DNA of 64,000 nt. Source: Aquanectria penicillioides. Taxonomy: Eukaryota > Ascomycota > Sordariomycetes > Hypocreales > Nectriaceae. Within the stretch, counting starts at the first letter, position 1. Each line of letters opens with the position of its first letter. Below, piece by piece: positions 1-9,962 of this stretch. A program made the position numbers and the translations under genes. Location: NCBI GenBank assembly GCA_003415625.1, contig PYIU01000011.1, positions 2,369,001 through 2,433,000 of the forward strand, in the 5' to 3' direction. Below the pieces are notes generated by a model. The model was not told the origin of the DNA. It saw nothing but the letters and a program-made list of their open reading frames with translations, and searched no databases.

Positions 1-2097
1 AGCAACAAGTATGTCCTGGTACAATATGGGCAGTTGCTCTATGAAGCAAGGCGCTACTCGGAGCTTGCGGAGCTCGCCAAAGACCATCCACCCCGCAGCT
101 CTGAGACTCCACTCGACATAAACTGGAACATGATTCTCTGGAGAGCGGAGCGTATCAGTGAAACTGATTTTGGTGATATTGTCACTACAACGCTGTTCTC
201 TGCCGCTCGCGAACTGCTACGCAACAGCTGGCCACAGCTTGACTCTACCGAGGTCGGCACCCCCATGATATGATCTAGCTCATTGCATTTACTAATCTGT
301 ACAGATCGATATCTTAATTCACTTCCTGCAAAGTGATGAGTTTGACCCTAGTCTTTTGACATCGTCGGCGTGTAAACTCCTTTATAGCCATCTCCAGTCA
401 GAGGGGAGGCTATGGGAAGTCAGAGATCTTCTCAATGATCTTATACCCATTATCTCGGTCGACGAGGCCTTAGGGCTTTTTCTCGACTACGACACGTCCC
501 AAGACTCAATTGAGGAAGCCATTAAAATCTTTTTTCAGGATTGGGACACAGACTCAGAGGATGAATCTTCATCATTTGCATTGCTTGACACTTTCACATC
601 AATTACGCTAGCTCTCCTACAGCTCCCGAATAGGCGCAAAGATGCTAGTATTTGCTTAAATATTGCACGAGATCTGGCGAAGAGATTAACAGCACACGGT
701 GATCACACTCTAGCATCTCGGCCATATCTTCGTTTTCTCATAGCGGGAGTATTGTTTAGCGAACAATCCGATGTTCGCGGATGGGTAAATAATCTCACTA
801 TTCCGGCTGTGAATGGTGGAAAGTTATCCAGACCACCGGGCCTATTTCCGGAGGTATGCTTGCCACGATATGAACCGGTGGACGATGAGAGAATCGAATG
901 GCTCCCAGATTTGCAAAAGGGAAAGGAATTGAATATCCATACCCTTCGGTTAGTTCTTGCATTGGCAAGGGAACTAGGGGACACAGCCATGCAGCAAGGC
1001 TGTCTTGAGATACTCATGAACCATGGCGCGGAAGACCCCGAGGATGCTTTCTCTCAACTATCAGATCTGTATCAAAATGGGGGTGACCTTGTGGGACAGC
1101 GAAAATTGCTTCTATCCAAATACTTGGTTTCACAAACTCCCGCGGCTCGTCATCGACTTCGACGAGAGATTTTGCTTGGGGGGGAATTTGCTTTTTCAAA
1201 AACCCTCCAGCGCACTCAGCTTAAAATTCTTGCAGCTGTAGCCGTCACGACACAAGAAAAGAAGCTATATCAGCGTCGTATAGAAGACCTGGATAGCGAG
1301 TCGAGGAATATGAACACTGTCCGACGTGAAGACAGATGGAGAAGACCCGCATCCCCAACATCCAAGTGGCAGAGAGCCCCGGCGACCCAGGATGACGATG
1401 ATCAAGTAATGCGCTTTTTCCACAGGAGAGACAAAGTGGGCCCTAGGGAGAATGTTGATGAAAGGCATGGTCAATCTGAGATGCATGTCCCGCTTTCCAG
1501 ATTATATCGCCAGGACCAAAGGCATAGACCAGATCAAAACAGGGGATTCAGGCAAGCGAGGTCCAGAGTTCAAGAGCTCGGTATCATACAACACCCTGGG
1601 GACTTTGAATCAACATACGGAAACGGGGGATATAGATCACATCTAAACCAGCGAGCACACCATGTCCAATTGCAGGACATTGTGAATAGGGGCGAAAGTC
1701 CTAGACAGTCTCAAAATTCAATGATGGGTGACATGAAGAGGCGTCAATTAAAAAGGCAGGCTACAGTTGAGGACGTTGATGAAGAATCAGATGATTACGA
1801 ACGACATGCAGGCAGTTCAAACCTCCATCCAGAGGCTGCTCAAGGACAGTCTGAGCAGATAATCAAGGGACCAACCATTGTGAGAAACGTAGCCACGCGG
1901 TGGTATGATGTTGACCGTGGTGAGAACATGTGTGCCGGTGGGGTATGAGAATTAGAGTCTAACAGATTACAGGCGTCACTAAATCCGAGCCTTTCAAAGG
2001 TCTCTCGCCGGTATCGGAGGAGATTAACCCTTGGCAAGTGACAGACAGAGAGACGAACGGCGACGAAACAAACGGCAATGAATCAAACGAAGAATAG
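1..2097 (+). CDS. 3' part of a large unrecognised helical-repeat-like protein (5' end outside window)
   Basis: The frame is open from base 1, so the start lies upstream of the window. Three exons fit: 1-252, 305-1919 and 1973-2097, with introns 253-304 (gtcggc...acag) and 1920-1972 (gtgaga...ctaacagattacag). Using the second intron avoids an early stop at 1946 and gives a fluent acidic tail rich in N, E and T, ending at TAG 2095-2097; the visible part is 663 residues and in frame throughout. The first ~400 residues look alpha-helical and Leu/Ala rich, in the style of TPR-like repeats. Then comes a long, highly charged, Arg/Gln-rich and probably disordered segment with an acidic EDVDEESDD stretch. 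I do not recognise the family and assign no function. The first intron has a weak donor but a good acceptor, and the frame continues across it. Confidence 0.7.
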
Positions 2098-2442
2098 GCA
2101 GATTGACAACACACAAACAACAAGATCAGCTCTTACAGCGATGACACAGGAATTGGATTAAGTCCAAAGACGTGTGCACGAAGGAGGTGCACTCTAGTTG
2201 GTAAACGCGCCTCCCAGTTGAGATCCAGACTTCATTATCTTTCAATTATGAGACAGTCGAATACATTGCTATTATGTGCATCAACTGGATAATTTCACTG
2301 GGAATAAAATCGTATCACTTGTAACAAAAATCCTACAATATTCTCAATAGCCTCGTACATTATATAATCATTCTGAATAGAAAGCCAATATGTAAATAAT
2401 GCGGTTATCATGACAATCTCATAGACGGTGTTGAAGAACCTC
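2098..2442. other. Intergenic, convergent 3' ends
   Basis: Lies between the stops of two convergent genes. It holds only presumed 3' untranslated sequence, and I see no further coding signal. Confidence 0.5.
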
Positions 2443-3619
2443 TCAAGGGCCACCAGCGCGGCCGTTGTAGTCCCAGTACGCATCGCCCTGCGCACGACAG
2501 GTTCCGACGACGCAATAGTAGCCACCGCCACGGTTGGATTTATTTGGCGACCACATCACAAATGGGTCAGATTGGGGAACTATTCCTGAAGTGCCACACG
2601 TGTTGCTCATCACGTTCCTTACAGTGTCTGTTCAGATTATTAGCTAAGCAATAGTATTGAGACGATGTATACTCACAGGCAGTGTGGGCGGTATTGTACC
2701 AAATACAGATCGTTTCTCCTGCTTCACCATTGCAGCCGTACGTATTGCCGGTCGTCCAGGACTTGGTGACAGAAAACCCACCAGACACCCAGCCAGAAGC
2801 AGATAGACCCGAAGTCCATCCAATTGTGAAAGATTGAGACTGCGATTGACTAACGGAGCATCCAGAGGTACCACTGCAGGTTACTACTTCCTGTTGGCTA
2901 GTTAGTTTATATTCAACCAGTCTTTAGAAATAGTGTGGCTTAAGTAATTTCATCCACTAGACAACACTTACTGAAAGCTGCTTTAGATAATAATTCTGGT
3001 GCGGGTCACCTAGCGTCATGTGTTAGTATAGCACAGTTATAAAGGTACCTCAGAATCAAAATGTGATCAAGTCTTAGAAAGAAGGGGTTTAATAAAACAA
3101 CGTTTGCCACATACCGTCACCCACTAGTTGTGTCCCGTAGTCGGCGTGGCAGATCTGGCGCTCGGCGATAGAAGAATCTCGTTTGGTAGTTGCTCTACGA
3201 CCCTCGAGATGTGCGAAAGTATTTTCGGATTCGTCCCGATCAAAACAACGAGATGTGGTGTCGCTGGTTGAAATATTTTTCGCAAGCCAATCGACGCCGG
3301 CACATTGGACCAAGGCAACGTCGCCATTGTACTTCTTGGAGCACACAGGACCACCGGATATGTCGTGGTTGCTGTGAGAAGTGTAGTTCTTCATGCCCAC
3401 AGTGAACGAGCCAGCACCGTTTTCGTTGACGTTGGAAAAGTTGATGGGAACGTCAGCAATAATGACGCTGCCGCAGGTTTCTGCCACAACCTCGCCACTT
3501 GTAGAGTTGAAGACACTCAGTGAAGTCAGCCCAGAGGTCTTTTCATGACGCCAAACAACATCAACTTCGGTGGCAAGAGCTGCAGTCGCGAGGACTGTAA
3601 GTTTAAGGATGAACTGCAT
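2443..3619 (-). CDS. Secreted Cys-containing protein of unknown family, 313 aa
   Basis: Four exons on the minus strand: 3619-3115, 3009-2972, 2890-2677 and 2627-2443. The introns have donors GTATGT, GTAAGT and GTGAGT with AG acceptors, and the sum is 942 nt, in frame. The product starts with a classic signal peptide (MQFILKLTVLATAALA), so it should be secreted. The mature part has several NxS/T sites, a basic EGRRATTKR stretch that could be a processing site, many Gly/Ser/Thr, paired cysteines and a Gly/Tyr/Trp-rich C-terminus ending NGRAGGP. I do not recognise the family; an effector-like or cell-wall-associated role is only a guess. The 38-nt second exon is unusually small. Splicing was deduced by eye, but three independent junctions all keep frame, which supports the model. 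Confidence 0.75.
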
Positions 3620-5415
3620 ATTGATTGGTGTTGAGTCCTTGCGTTCTTGAAATAGGAGCTTGAGAGATGAGGAACATTGTTCAAAACATCGGGAACCGGT
3701 GGCCTTTTAATCTCGTGTTCTTCATGGTGATTCAACGGCTTCGCTGCCCATTCTTCAAAACTGCTCATCATCTCGGAGTTTTACCACCCATCATCTCCGA
3801 CTTCTACGTGATGGATATGAACAATGACATGAAGCAGGATTGAATCAAACAAGGACCAAGATCCTTCATTCCTATGAGGGGTCGGTGCCCATGAAGTTCA
3901 CGCCCATGCCATGCGGTGATTTTCGATTTCAGCTCAGCAGGATTTCTGCAGCTTACATTGGTGGCACGATGCATAGGACAAGTCCAACAATCTCTGAGCA
4001 GTGCTAACCGTACGCGGAAGGTAGAGAAGCAAAACCAGAGAAGTCAAGCAAACATAAATTTCGCCAGTTGAGAATGGAATGCTGCAAAGAGCATCGCCAC
4101 GATTCAAGCCCAGAAATCGACATGGTTGTGAGCCAAGAAATCCTCCCGCGTATTTATCCGAGATGGCACCCAGAAGAGGAAGGTCCAGCATATGGGCAGA
4201 ATGTGATTCGATGAGCTACTCATCTCACTCAAGCTGGGAGAAGCTAACGAATAGCGAAAAGGAGCGTCGTCCCTTGTTCGTTGATAGAATGTTTGGTCGA
4301 ACAAGGTAAGCTGGTGGGGTGGTTTACAGGCGAGGTTTCATGTCTGACGCGCAGGCAGATGGTGGCGTTACCAGCAGGGATTGAGCCAGTGCAGAGCCGG
4401 GCAAGAGAGAAGCTTGGGGTTCGATCATATCTGCACTGCCCGTTATGAATCTCCTGCTCGCCGCATATGGAAAGATAATGGAAGCAAGAGGTGGATACAC
4501 AGCCACGTGGTTGACGTCAACCTCGCTGGTTTTGGCCAGGCAGTTTGGCAGATGATGATCACAATGCATTGCCTGGGGAGACAAAACAGCACTTTACTTT
4601 TAGCGGGGCGTTGGGTGATGGATTGATCAGACCAAGTACCTTGATGAGGAGAGCAAAGAAGATCCCCGCTCGCTACTTCACATCATCATGCACGCAACAG
4701 GCGTGCGTAGGTTGACCGCCTCTGCTGCAAAGAGCCCACATCAGCCATTGGCAAGACCCCGGGCCGGGCATTCTCCAAGCCCTACCTATACTACCGGTAT
4801 GTACTAATTGGTTCCTGATTCCAAGATCCGCCACAGGAACCCCCGCTAGCGTCTGGGCGGTCCAGATGGCATCTCAACAATTTCTGCTGCCAGCGGAAAA
4901 CCCGAGTGTCTAGTACTCGTCTTCGACATTGGGCTAGTCAAGGCGGAACACTCGAATAGCCCGTGGCAGGCATACACGCGCAACACAGCGTTCCCTTCCA
5001 CAGACCCAGGTTGCCTTGATTTATACTTGACCACACACAGTACAGATACCAAAGGGAAAAGGCTACGCATGACCCCGTTCGGTGGCCTACGTCGCCGTCT
5101 CACATTCGAAGCTAGCACCCGACCAAGCCTAGTCACTTTGCTCGGAAGGGGTTACTTCAAAAAAAAAAAAATTTAAAGAATTTTTTTCTGCCACACAATT
5201 TTTGTTTCTTTCGTGCCGTTTTTAGAGTGGACAGCATTGCATTTCCTCTCCGCATCCCACAAAACCTATCGAATAGGAGAGGGCCACAAAGAAAATTGCT
5301 CCGCTAGGCCGTGTCAAAATGATCTCATAATGACCCACAGCATGCTGGCAGCTCTAGAAATCAATGTCAACCCTGGATGACAAATCTGTCCATGTGCGTT
5401 TCTTTTACTTTCGGG
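3620..5415. other. Long intergenic region
   Basis: Only short, non-coding-like ORFs in conflicting frames. There is an A-tract at about 5159-5171 followed by AT-rich sequence. It presumably holds the promoters of the secreted-protein gene on the left and the cold-shock gene on the right. No tRNA or repeat recognised. Confidence 0.4.
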
Positions 5416-5421
5416 TATAAA
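5416..5421 (+). promoter_or_regulatory. TATA box of the cold-shock gene
   Basis: TATAAA in a GC-flanked context, 177 bp upstream of the ATG at 5598. Transcription starting about 30 bp downstream would leave a 5' leader of about 150 nt containing a pyrimidine-rich stretch and an A-run at about 5525-5536. Cold-shock mRNAs in bacteria are regulated through their leaders; whether that holds here is unknown. Confidence 0.45.
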
Positions 5422-5597
5422 GCGCAGTCCCAGGCTGCTCAACTTTCCAAGATTCCCCACCGCCAGCATATACCTAACACGCGTGCAATCATATCATCAC
5501 GCCTCAATACCCCATTTATTGCATTGAAAAAAAAAAGTCGGTAAATTCAAATCCATGCCAGTGACGAATCAAGCCAACAATCAGGAAGTCGAATAAG

Positions 5598-5810
5598 ATG
5601 AGCGAGCGACAGAACGGAACCGTCAAGTGGTTCAACGACGAGAAGGGATACGGATTCATCACACCGGAATCGGGGCCTGACCTGTTCGTGCACTTTCGCG
5701 CCATTGAAGGAACCGGGTTCAGGGCTCTGAAGGAGGGACAGCAGGTGACTTTCGAAGTAACACAAGGACAGAAGGGTGCTCAGGCGGACAAGGTGCAAGT
5801 TGCGCAATAA
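5598..5810 (+). CDS. Bacterial-type single-domain cold-shock protein (CspA family), 70 aa
   Basis: The whole 70-residue product is one cold-shock domain. It has RNP1-like KGYGFI and RNP2-like LFVHF, the N-terminal NGTVKWFN strand, and a bacterial-length C-terminus ending soon after the last beta strand. Such proteins bind single-stranded RNA and DNA and act as RNA chaperones, mainly in the cytoplasm. There is no intron, and the start is the only ATG that gives the canonical length. The layout is that of bacterial CspA rather than of eukaryotic Y-box proteins, which carry extra tails. Stand-alone CSD proteins are known in some hypocrealean fungi and have been linked to cold tolerance; bacterial origin by transfer is an inference. 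The neighbours are unrelated. Confidence 0.92.
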   Translation: MSERQNGTVKWFNDEKGYGFITPESGPDLFVHFRAIEGTGFRALKEGQQVTFEVTQGQKGAQADKVQVAQ

Positions 5811-6657
5811 GGCGCATGCACATGATCCATTGAGCTGAGAATAGAATGAACTGATATTCCATCCACTTGTTTTCAGGCTGCACATGCGATTTTCATACCC
5901 CTCACTCACTCTGACCCAACCCCGAAGGAATAATACCGCGGAATTCAACAAGATTCACTATCGAACCTCAAAAAGAAATTTTGGCGCAAAACGCGTGCAT
6001 GTGAAAAGTCTGTGTTTTCTTTCAATAACCCGAATTGTCGATCATGCCTTCAACTCAGCAAACGACACGTCTCGGCAAATACCGTTGTCAAGACCTCAGA
6101 AGATCAACCCCGTCTTGGGCGAGCCAGTCTCCGGTGCCAAGTTTCAACACAGGCCGATGATGAGTATGCTCGAGTAGCCCAAGCCAGTGGGTCTAAATAT
6201 ATCAATTGCTGGCGGAACAAAATACTAACCAAAGCCGCTTGACTCACCATCGTATTCGTGCCTCGGATGCTTTGATCAAGATTGGGAATTGAAGTATCGC
6301 CAATACATTCCACATATGTAGGGCAAGAACAATAAATTGCTACACTGATCCATATTGACCCATAATCTTCGTTGCACGGCTCATGAGTTGCTAATCGTAT
6401 GAAAATACATGCCAGGTTCAGGCCATATTCTGTACGTATCTCCCTTTCACCCCTAGTAGGTGTACGAGGACCGTCTCACTTAAATCTTTCAATGTTACTT
6501 TGATTTCTTACATTATGGCACACGGCTTTCTACGATACAATTACTAAACAATTGAATCCTGTACACTAGAATATCCAACCTCCACCAAGCCAAGTTGATC
6601 CCTTAAGACTCAGATACTCTCAATACCGAAGCTGCTCTGAACGTTTTGCGTTTATAC
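5811..6657. other. Intergenic, convergent 3' flanks
   Basis: Between the cold-shock gene and the end of the minus-strand dioxygenase. Only short ORFs in conflicting frames and AT-rich 3' flank sequence. Confidence 0.4.
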
Positions 6658-7847
6658 CTATGATCTAACCGCACTGAAACCATTTGGGGGGACACTGGCG
6701 GCCATATTACACTGACGAAAGATGCGAACTTCGTCCTCTTTAAAAGAACCAACAATCGAGTGCATAACTCCATGATTGTTAAAGAGAACCAAATCTCCCT
6801 CAGTCCACTCATGAGCGTAGATTCGGCTCGGCTCAATCCCCCGGCGCTGCAGCTTGTACAGCATATCGCGAATCTTGGTGAGGTCGTCAAGGACCTCTCC
6901 ATTCTCAAGGTGAATTTTCCGCACACAGGTGGGATATACCATCATTGCCAGCCTTTTGGTAACAGGGTTCTCCCAGGCCATTGGATACACCTTGATCTTG
7001 GACTCTTCGATTTTTGGCAGATTTTCCTCGGGAAGCTCCAATCCTTCGGACACAATTCCCAATCCGTTTGATCGAGACTTGGCCTTGCTCATCCAGACGT
7101 AGGGATGAGGGGCGTACTCCACTTTGCTTGTTCGCACAAAGTGTTGCTCTTCTTCTGAGAGGAGATCATAGAGTTTGTATCCGCTGAAGAATGCCGTGGT
7201 ACCAAGTGACACATCCAAGGTATCTCCAGACTCATCATCGTATCGGCAAATTTGACGTCGTCCACTTGGAACTTGGACCGCAAGAAGCGATGTCACAAGC
7301 GGAGGATCCAGGTTGTACATTGCTGAGTCGATATGCCAGCGATAGAAGTGGGTAAAGTCAGCATCATCCTCCTCAGACACCGGAGTCTTGTGGAAGACTT
7401 TGTGGTGTGGGTGTTTCAGCTGAATGTCCGACAGTCCTTCAAACTCTTTGACAAACCCATGGCCAATTACCTGGACTTGGGGCTGTTTTGGGATGGTTTT
7501 GAGATCCGCATGTAGCACGCTTCTTTTGTCTAGTGATTTTCCGTGGCTATAAACATCGAACTCGGGATCGAAGCGTCGAGTAAGAGAATACTAGGCATGC
7601 GGTGACAGATGATTCTGGTTCTTGATGACAACAACTTGGTTTTTGTACAAGAGTTCACGAAGACTCTCAAAGTCGGCGTCTGGTTCAATCTGTTAGGAGG
7701 ATTCTTAACGGTTCCAAACGAAAAAGTCATACCAGTAAGATTCTCAACATCTAATCCCTCGATTTCCAATCCAAAATCCACCTTTGAACCCTCTGGTCCC
7801 TGAATAGGTCTTGATTGAAAGGAAGAAGGCATTTTGAGGTAAGGCAT
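6658..7847 (-). pseudogene. XanA-like Fe(II)/2-oxoglutarate dioxygenase with an in-frame nonsense codon
   Basis: Two exons, 7847-7733 and 7679-6658, with intron 7732-7680 (GTATGA...CTAACAGATTGAACCAG). The frame runs 379 codons, the usual length of fungal xanthine dioxygenase XanA and its TauD-like relatives. The protein keeps the iron ligands: H and D in RWHIDSA and the distal H in NNHGVMHS; the YAPHPYVWMS block typical of XanA-like proteins is also present. These enzymes hydroxylate substrates (xanthine to uric acid in XanA) using 2-oxoglutarate and oxygen. Codon 68, at 7593-7591, is TAG; the paralogous context suggests a former CAG (Gln), that is one C-to-T change in CpA context. Translation would stop after 67 residues, before every active-site residue. 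Either a young pseudogene, an allele, or a sequence error. It is divergent from its intact paralogue at 8576. Confidence 0.8.
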
Positions 7848-8575
7848 CTTGGTTACATGAAAGGTTGGTTATTGCAGAAAGGTCCTTTGTCGTGGGAGTT
7901 CCTCCAATTAAGTACAGAACCAAGGTGACCTAGTGGACGAGCCCATGACACTCGCCCGAAATATTTTTCATATCAACAGTGCCTCGAGATGATAGAAGGT
8001 AAAATACCGCTAACCACCTTTCACACTAGCTTGTCTCCTCCAGACCACGGCAGGCTAAACTGTGCCAAGTTACTGTGCTTGAATCCTGTACCCTATCTGG
8101 AATTACGCAATCAAATTGCTGCTTTACATTATGTATCATCATTTCATCATCTCACTCATCGAATGGAGCCCGCATGCATTAGGACCGCGGGGGAGCTCGT
8201 AGACTCGTCCGCGATAAGATCAAAACCCGATCGTCGATCAGATCTCGATTGGTCGGAGCGAGCTACTGCGGAGCACGCCATCTTTCGGATGAGCTGGCTC
8301 AACTCACCCGCCATTTCGCTGGGCGCCGCTTGGTGATGCTTAACCACTTAAAGAATGATCAATTTCAAGTGCCGAATTCCGTGATGACATTGACAAGTGA
8401 GAAATCAATTTTCTCTCTGATAGGGCTGCGGAAGAGTGAGCTAGCTCACCCGAGTTGTCCAGCATTGAAATAGTCCAATAGGCCGTTCACAATTATCACA
8501 GGACCACAACCTGCAACATCACTTTTCTCTTCATCTTGCTACCGATTCTTTAGCCTATTTCGCAATAAATTCAAA
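7848..8575. promoter_or_regulatory. Shared divergent promoter of the two dioxygenase genes
   Basis: This 728-bp gap separates two head-to-head paralogues and must hold both promoters. No coding signal. I see CGG-containing stretches around 8200-8260 that a Zn2Cys6 regulator could bind, but I cannot define a specific operator. Confidence 0.4.
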
Positions 8576-9949
8576 ATGGGTAGCGCAATTGGTTTGACCT
8601 TTTCTCTTTTTCCTTCCGATGTCAGGCAATCTTCAACCATCGGTGCTGAAGTCCATCTGCCCACTGGAATGGACCTGCTGGATCCCGACAAGCTTTCGCC
8701 CTCGGATAAAGACGTTTTGAGACACGCATTGTTCGAAAACCAAGTCATTGTGATCCGCAATCAAAAAGGCATTGATCCGGTCATGGTGCCGAAACTCGCC
8801 AAGATCTTTGATGAAAGCGCCACAGATATCCACTCTGCCGGCACCAAGGCTGTGAGCGACCCGAGGAATATCCTCTCCGCTTACAAGGCCGGCCGCATTC
8901 CCAGAGCTCCCCAGGTGGGAATTATTGGATCTGGGAAATTCCAAAATTATGAGGGAATTGATGAATTGGAAGTTGTCCATCTGGTATGAAGACTTCGTCC
9001 CATCCTAATACATGTCTAATTACGGCACCAGGACCACACTTTGTTCCATGAGGAGCCATTGAGCGACGAGAAAATCTCAGACGGATACACCCGCCCATAT
9101 AGATGGCACATGGACACCCCTTTCTATGAGAGGCTTCCCGGCGAAGTCACGGTGCTTCACTCTATCCGCATCCCCGACCTTCCAGATCAGAAGATCGCGT
9201 TTCCAGATGGAACAGAGAAGGGCATTGCAGCGGGAGCTACTGCATGTAAGTATATCTATAAAAATGCTCGGAGATTCTTTTATGCTAATCTTTTGTTATT
9301 CAGTCTTCTCGGGAGCTCGCGCATTTGAACTGTTGACTCCAGAAGAGCAAGAATTCGCACTCAATACGACCGTTACCTACGCCCCACAGGCATACGAGTA
9401 CATTAGACAATGCCAATCTTCCGAAGATGGTCTCACTATCCCTTCATTCGGACGGGAGGTCAAGATTGAAGATATGTCTGAGTGGTCATGGGACAAGGTG
9501 GCTGAGCACCCTGTGAGTATTGTTGTCCTGCTTTTTGTCGTAGGTAACAGGCTAACATGAGTATCCAGATGGTCTGGCGCAACCCCCTTAATGAGACAAG
9601 GCCATTCCTGCAGGTCCACGGCTGCTGTGTATACAAGCTCACGACCCGAGATCCTAAAACAGGTTCTATGACTGTGATTGATGACGTTGAGAAAGTCCGC
9701 TCCATCGTGTACGGATTCCAAAAGAAGATTTACGCGGCAGAGAACATTTACGCGCACCGATGGGTCGAAGGCGATGTTGTGGTTTTCCACAACCGTGGAG
9801 TCATGCACAGCATCACTGGACAGCTACAGAAATACTCGAATGACAGCGGCAAGAGGTTGATGTGGCAATGTACCATGACGAGTCAAAAGGCACCAGAACC
9901 GTTCAGGCGGTATGAGGGCGTCAATGACACGGGATATGTAAGGGTGTAA
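8576..9949 (+). CDS. TauD/XanA-like Fe(II)/2-oxoglutarate-dependent dioxygenase, 403 aa
   Basis: Four exons: 8576-8983, 9032-9245, 9304-9512 and 9569-9949; introns of 48, 58 and 56 bp with GTATGA, GTAAGT and GTGAGT donors; sum 1212 nt, in frame. Iron ligands are visible: HxD in YRWHMDTPFY (about residue 170) and distal His in HNRGVMHS (about residue 351). The fold and block order match the TauD/TfdA family, and the spacing matches XanA-like fungal enzymes (paired GATAFFSGA and YAPQAYEY segments). The reaction is probably oxidative hydroxylation of a small substrate with 2-oxoglutarate, but the substrate is not fixed by the sequence: xanthine, taurine/sulfonate or another amine or acid are possible. 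It is head-to-head with its nonsense-bearing paralogue and tail-to-tail with a Zn2Cys6 regulator only 13 bp away. Confidence 0.88.
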
Positions 9950-9962
9950 AAGTAAGAACTGT

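Noticed and set aside
1943..1972. A 30-nt intron at the end of the first gene
   Set aside because: Too short for a fungal spliceosomal intron; the 53-nt intron 1920-1972 shares its acceptor, has a better donor and gives a longer fluent C-terminus.
4380..4450. Possible tRNA B-box (ggttcgatc) near 4418
   Set aside because: No A-box at the proper distance and no matching acceptor stem could be found.
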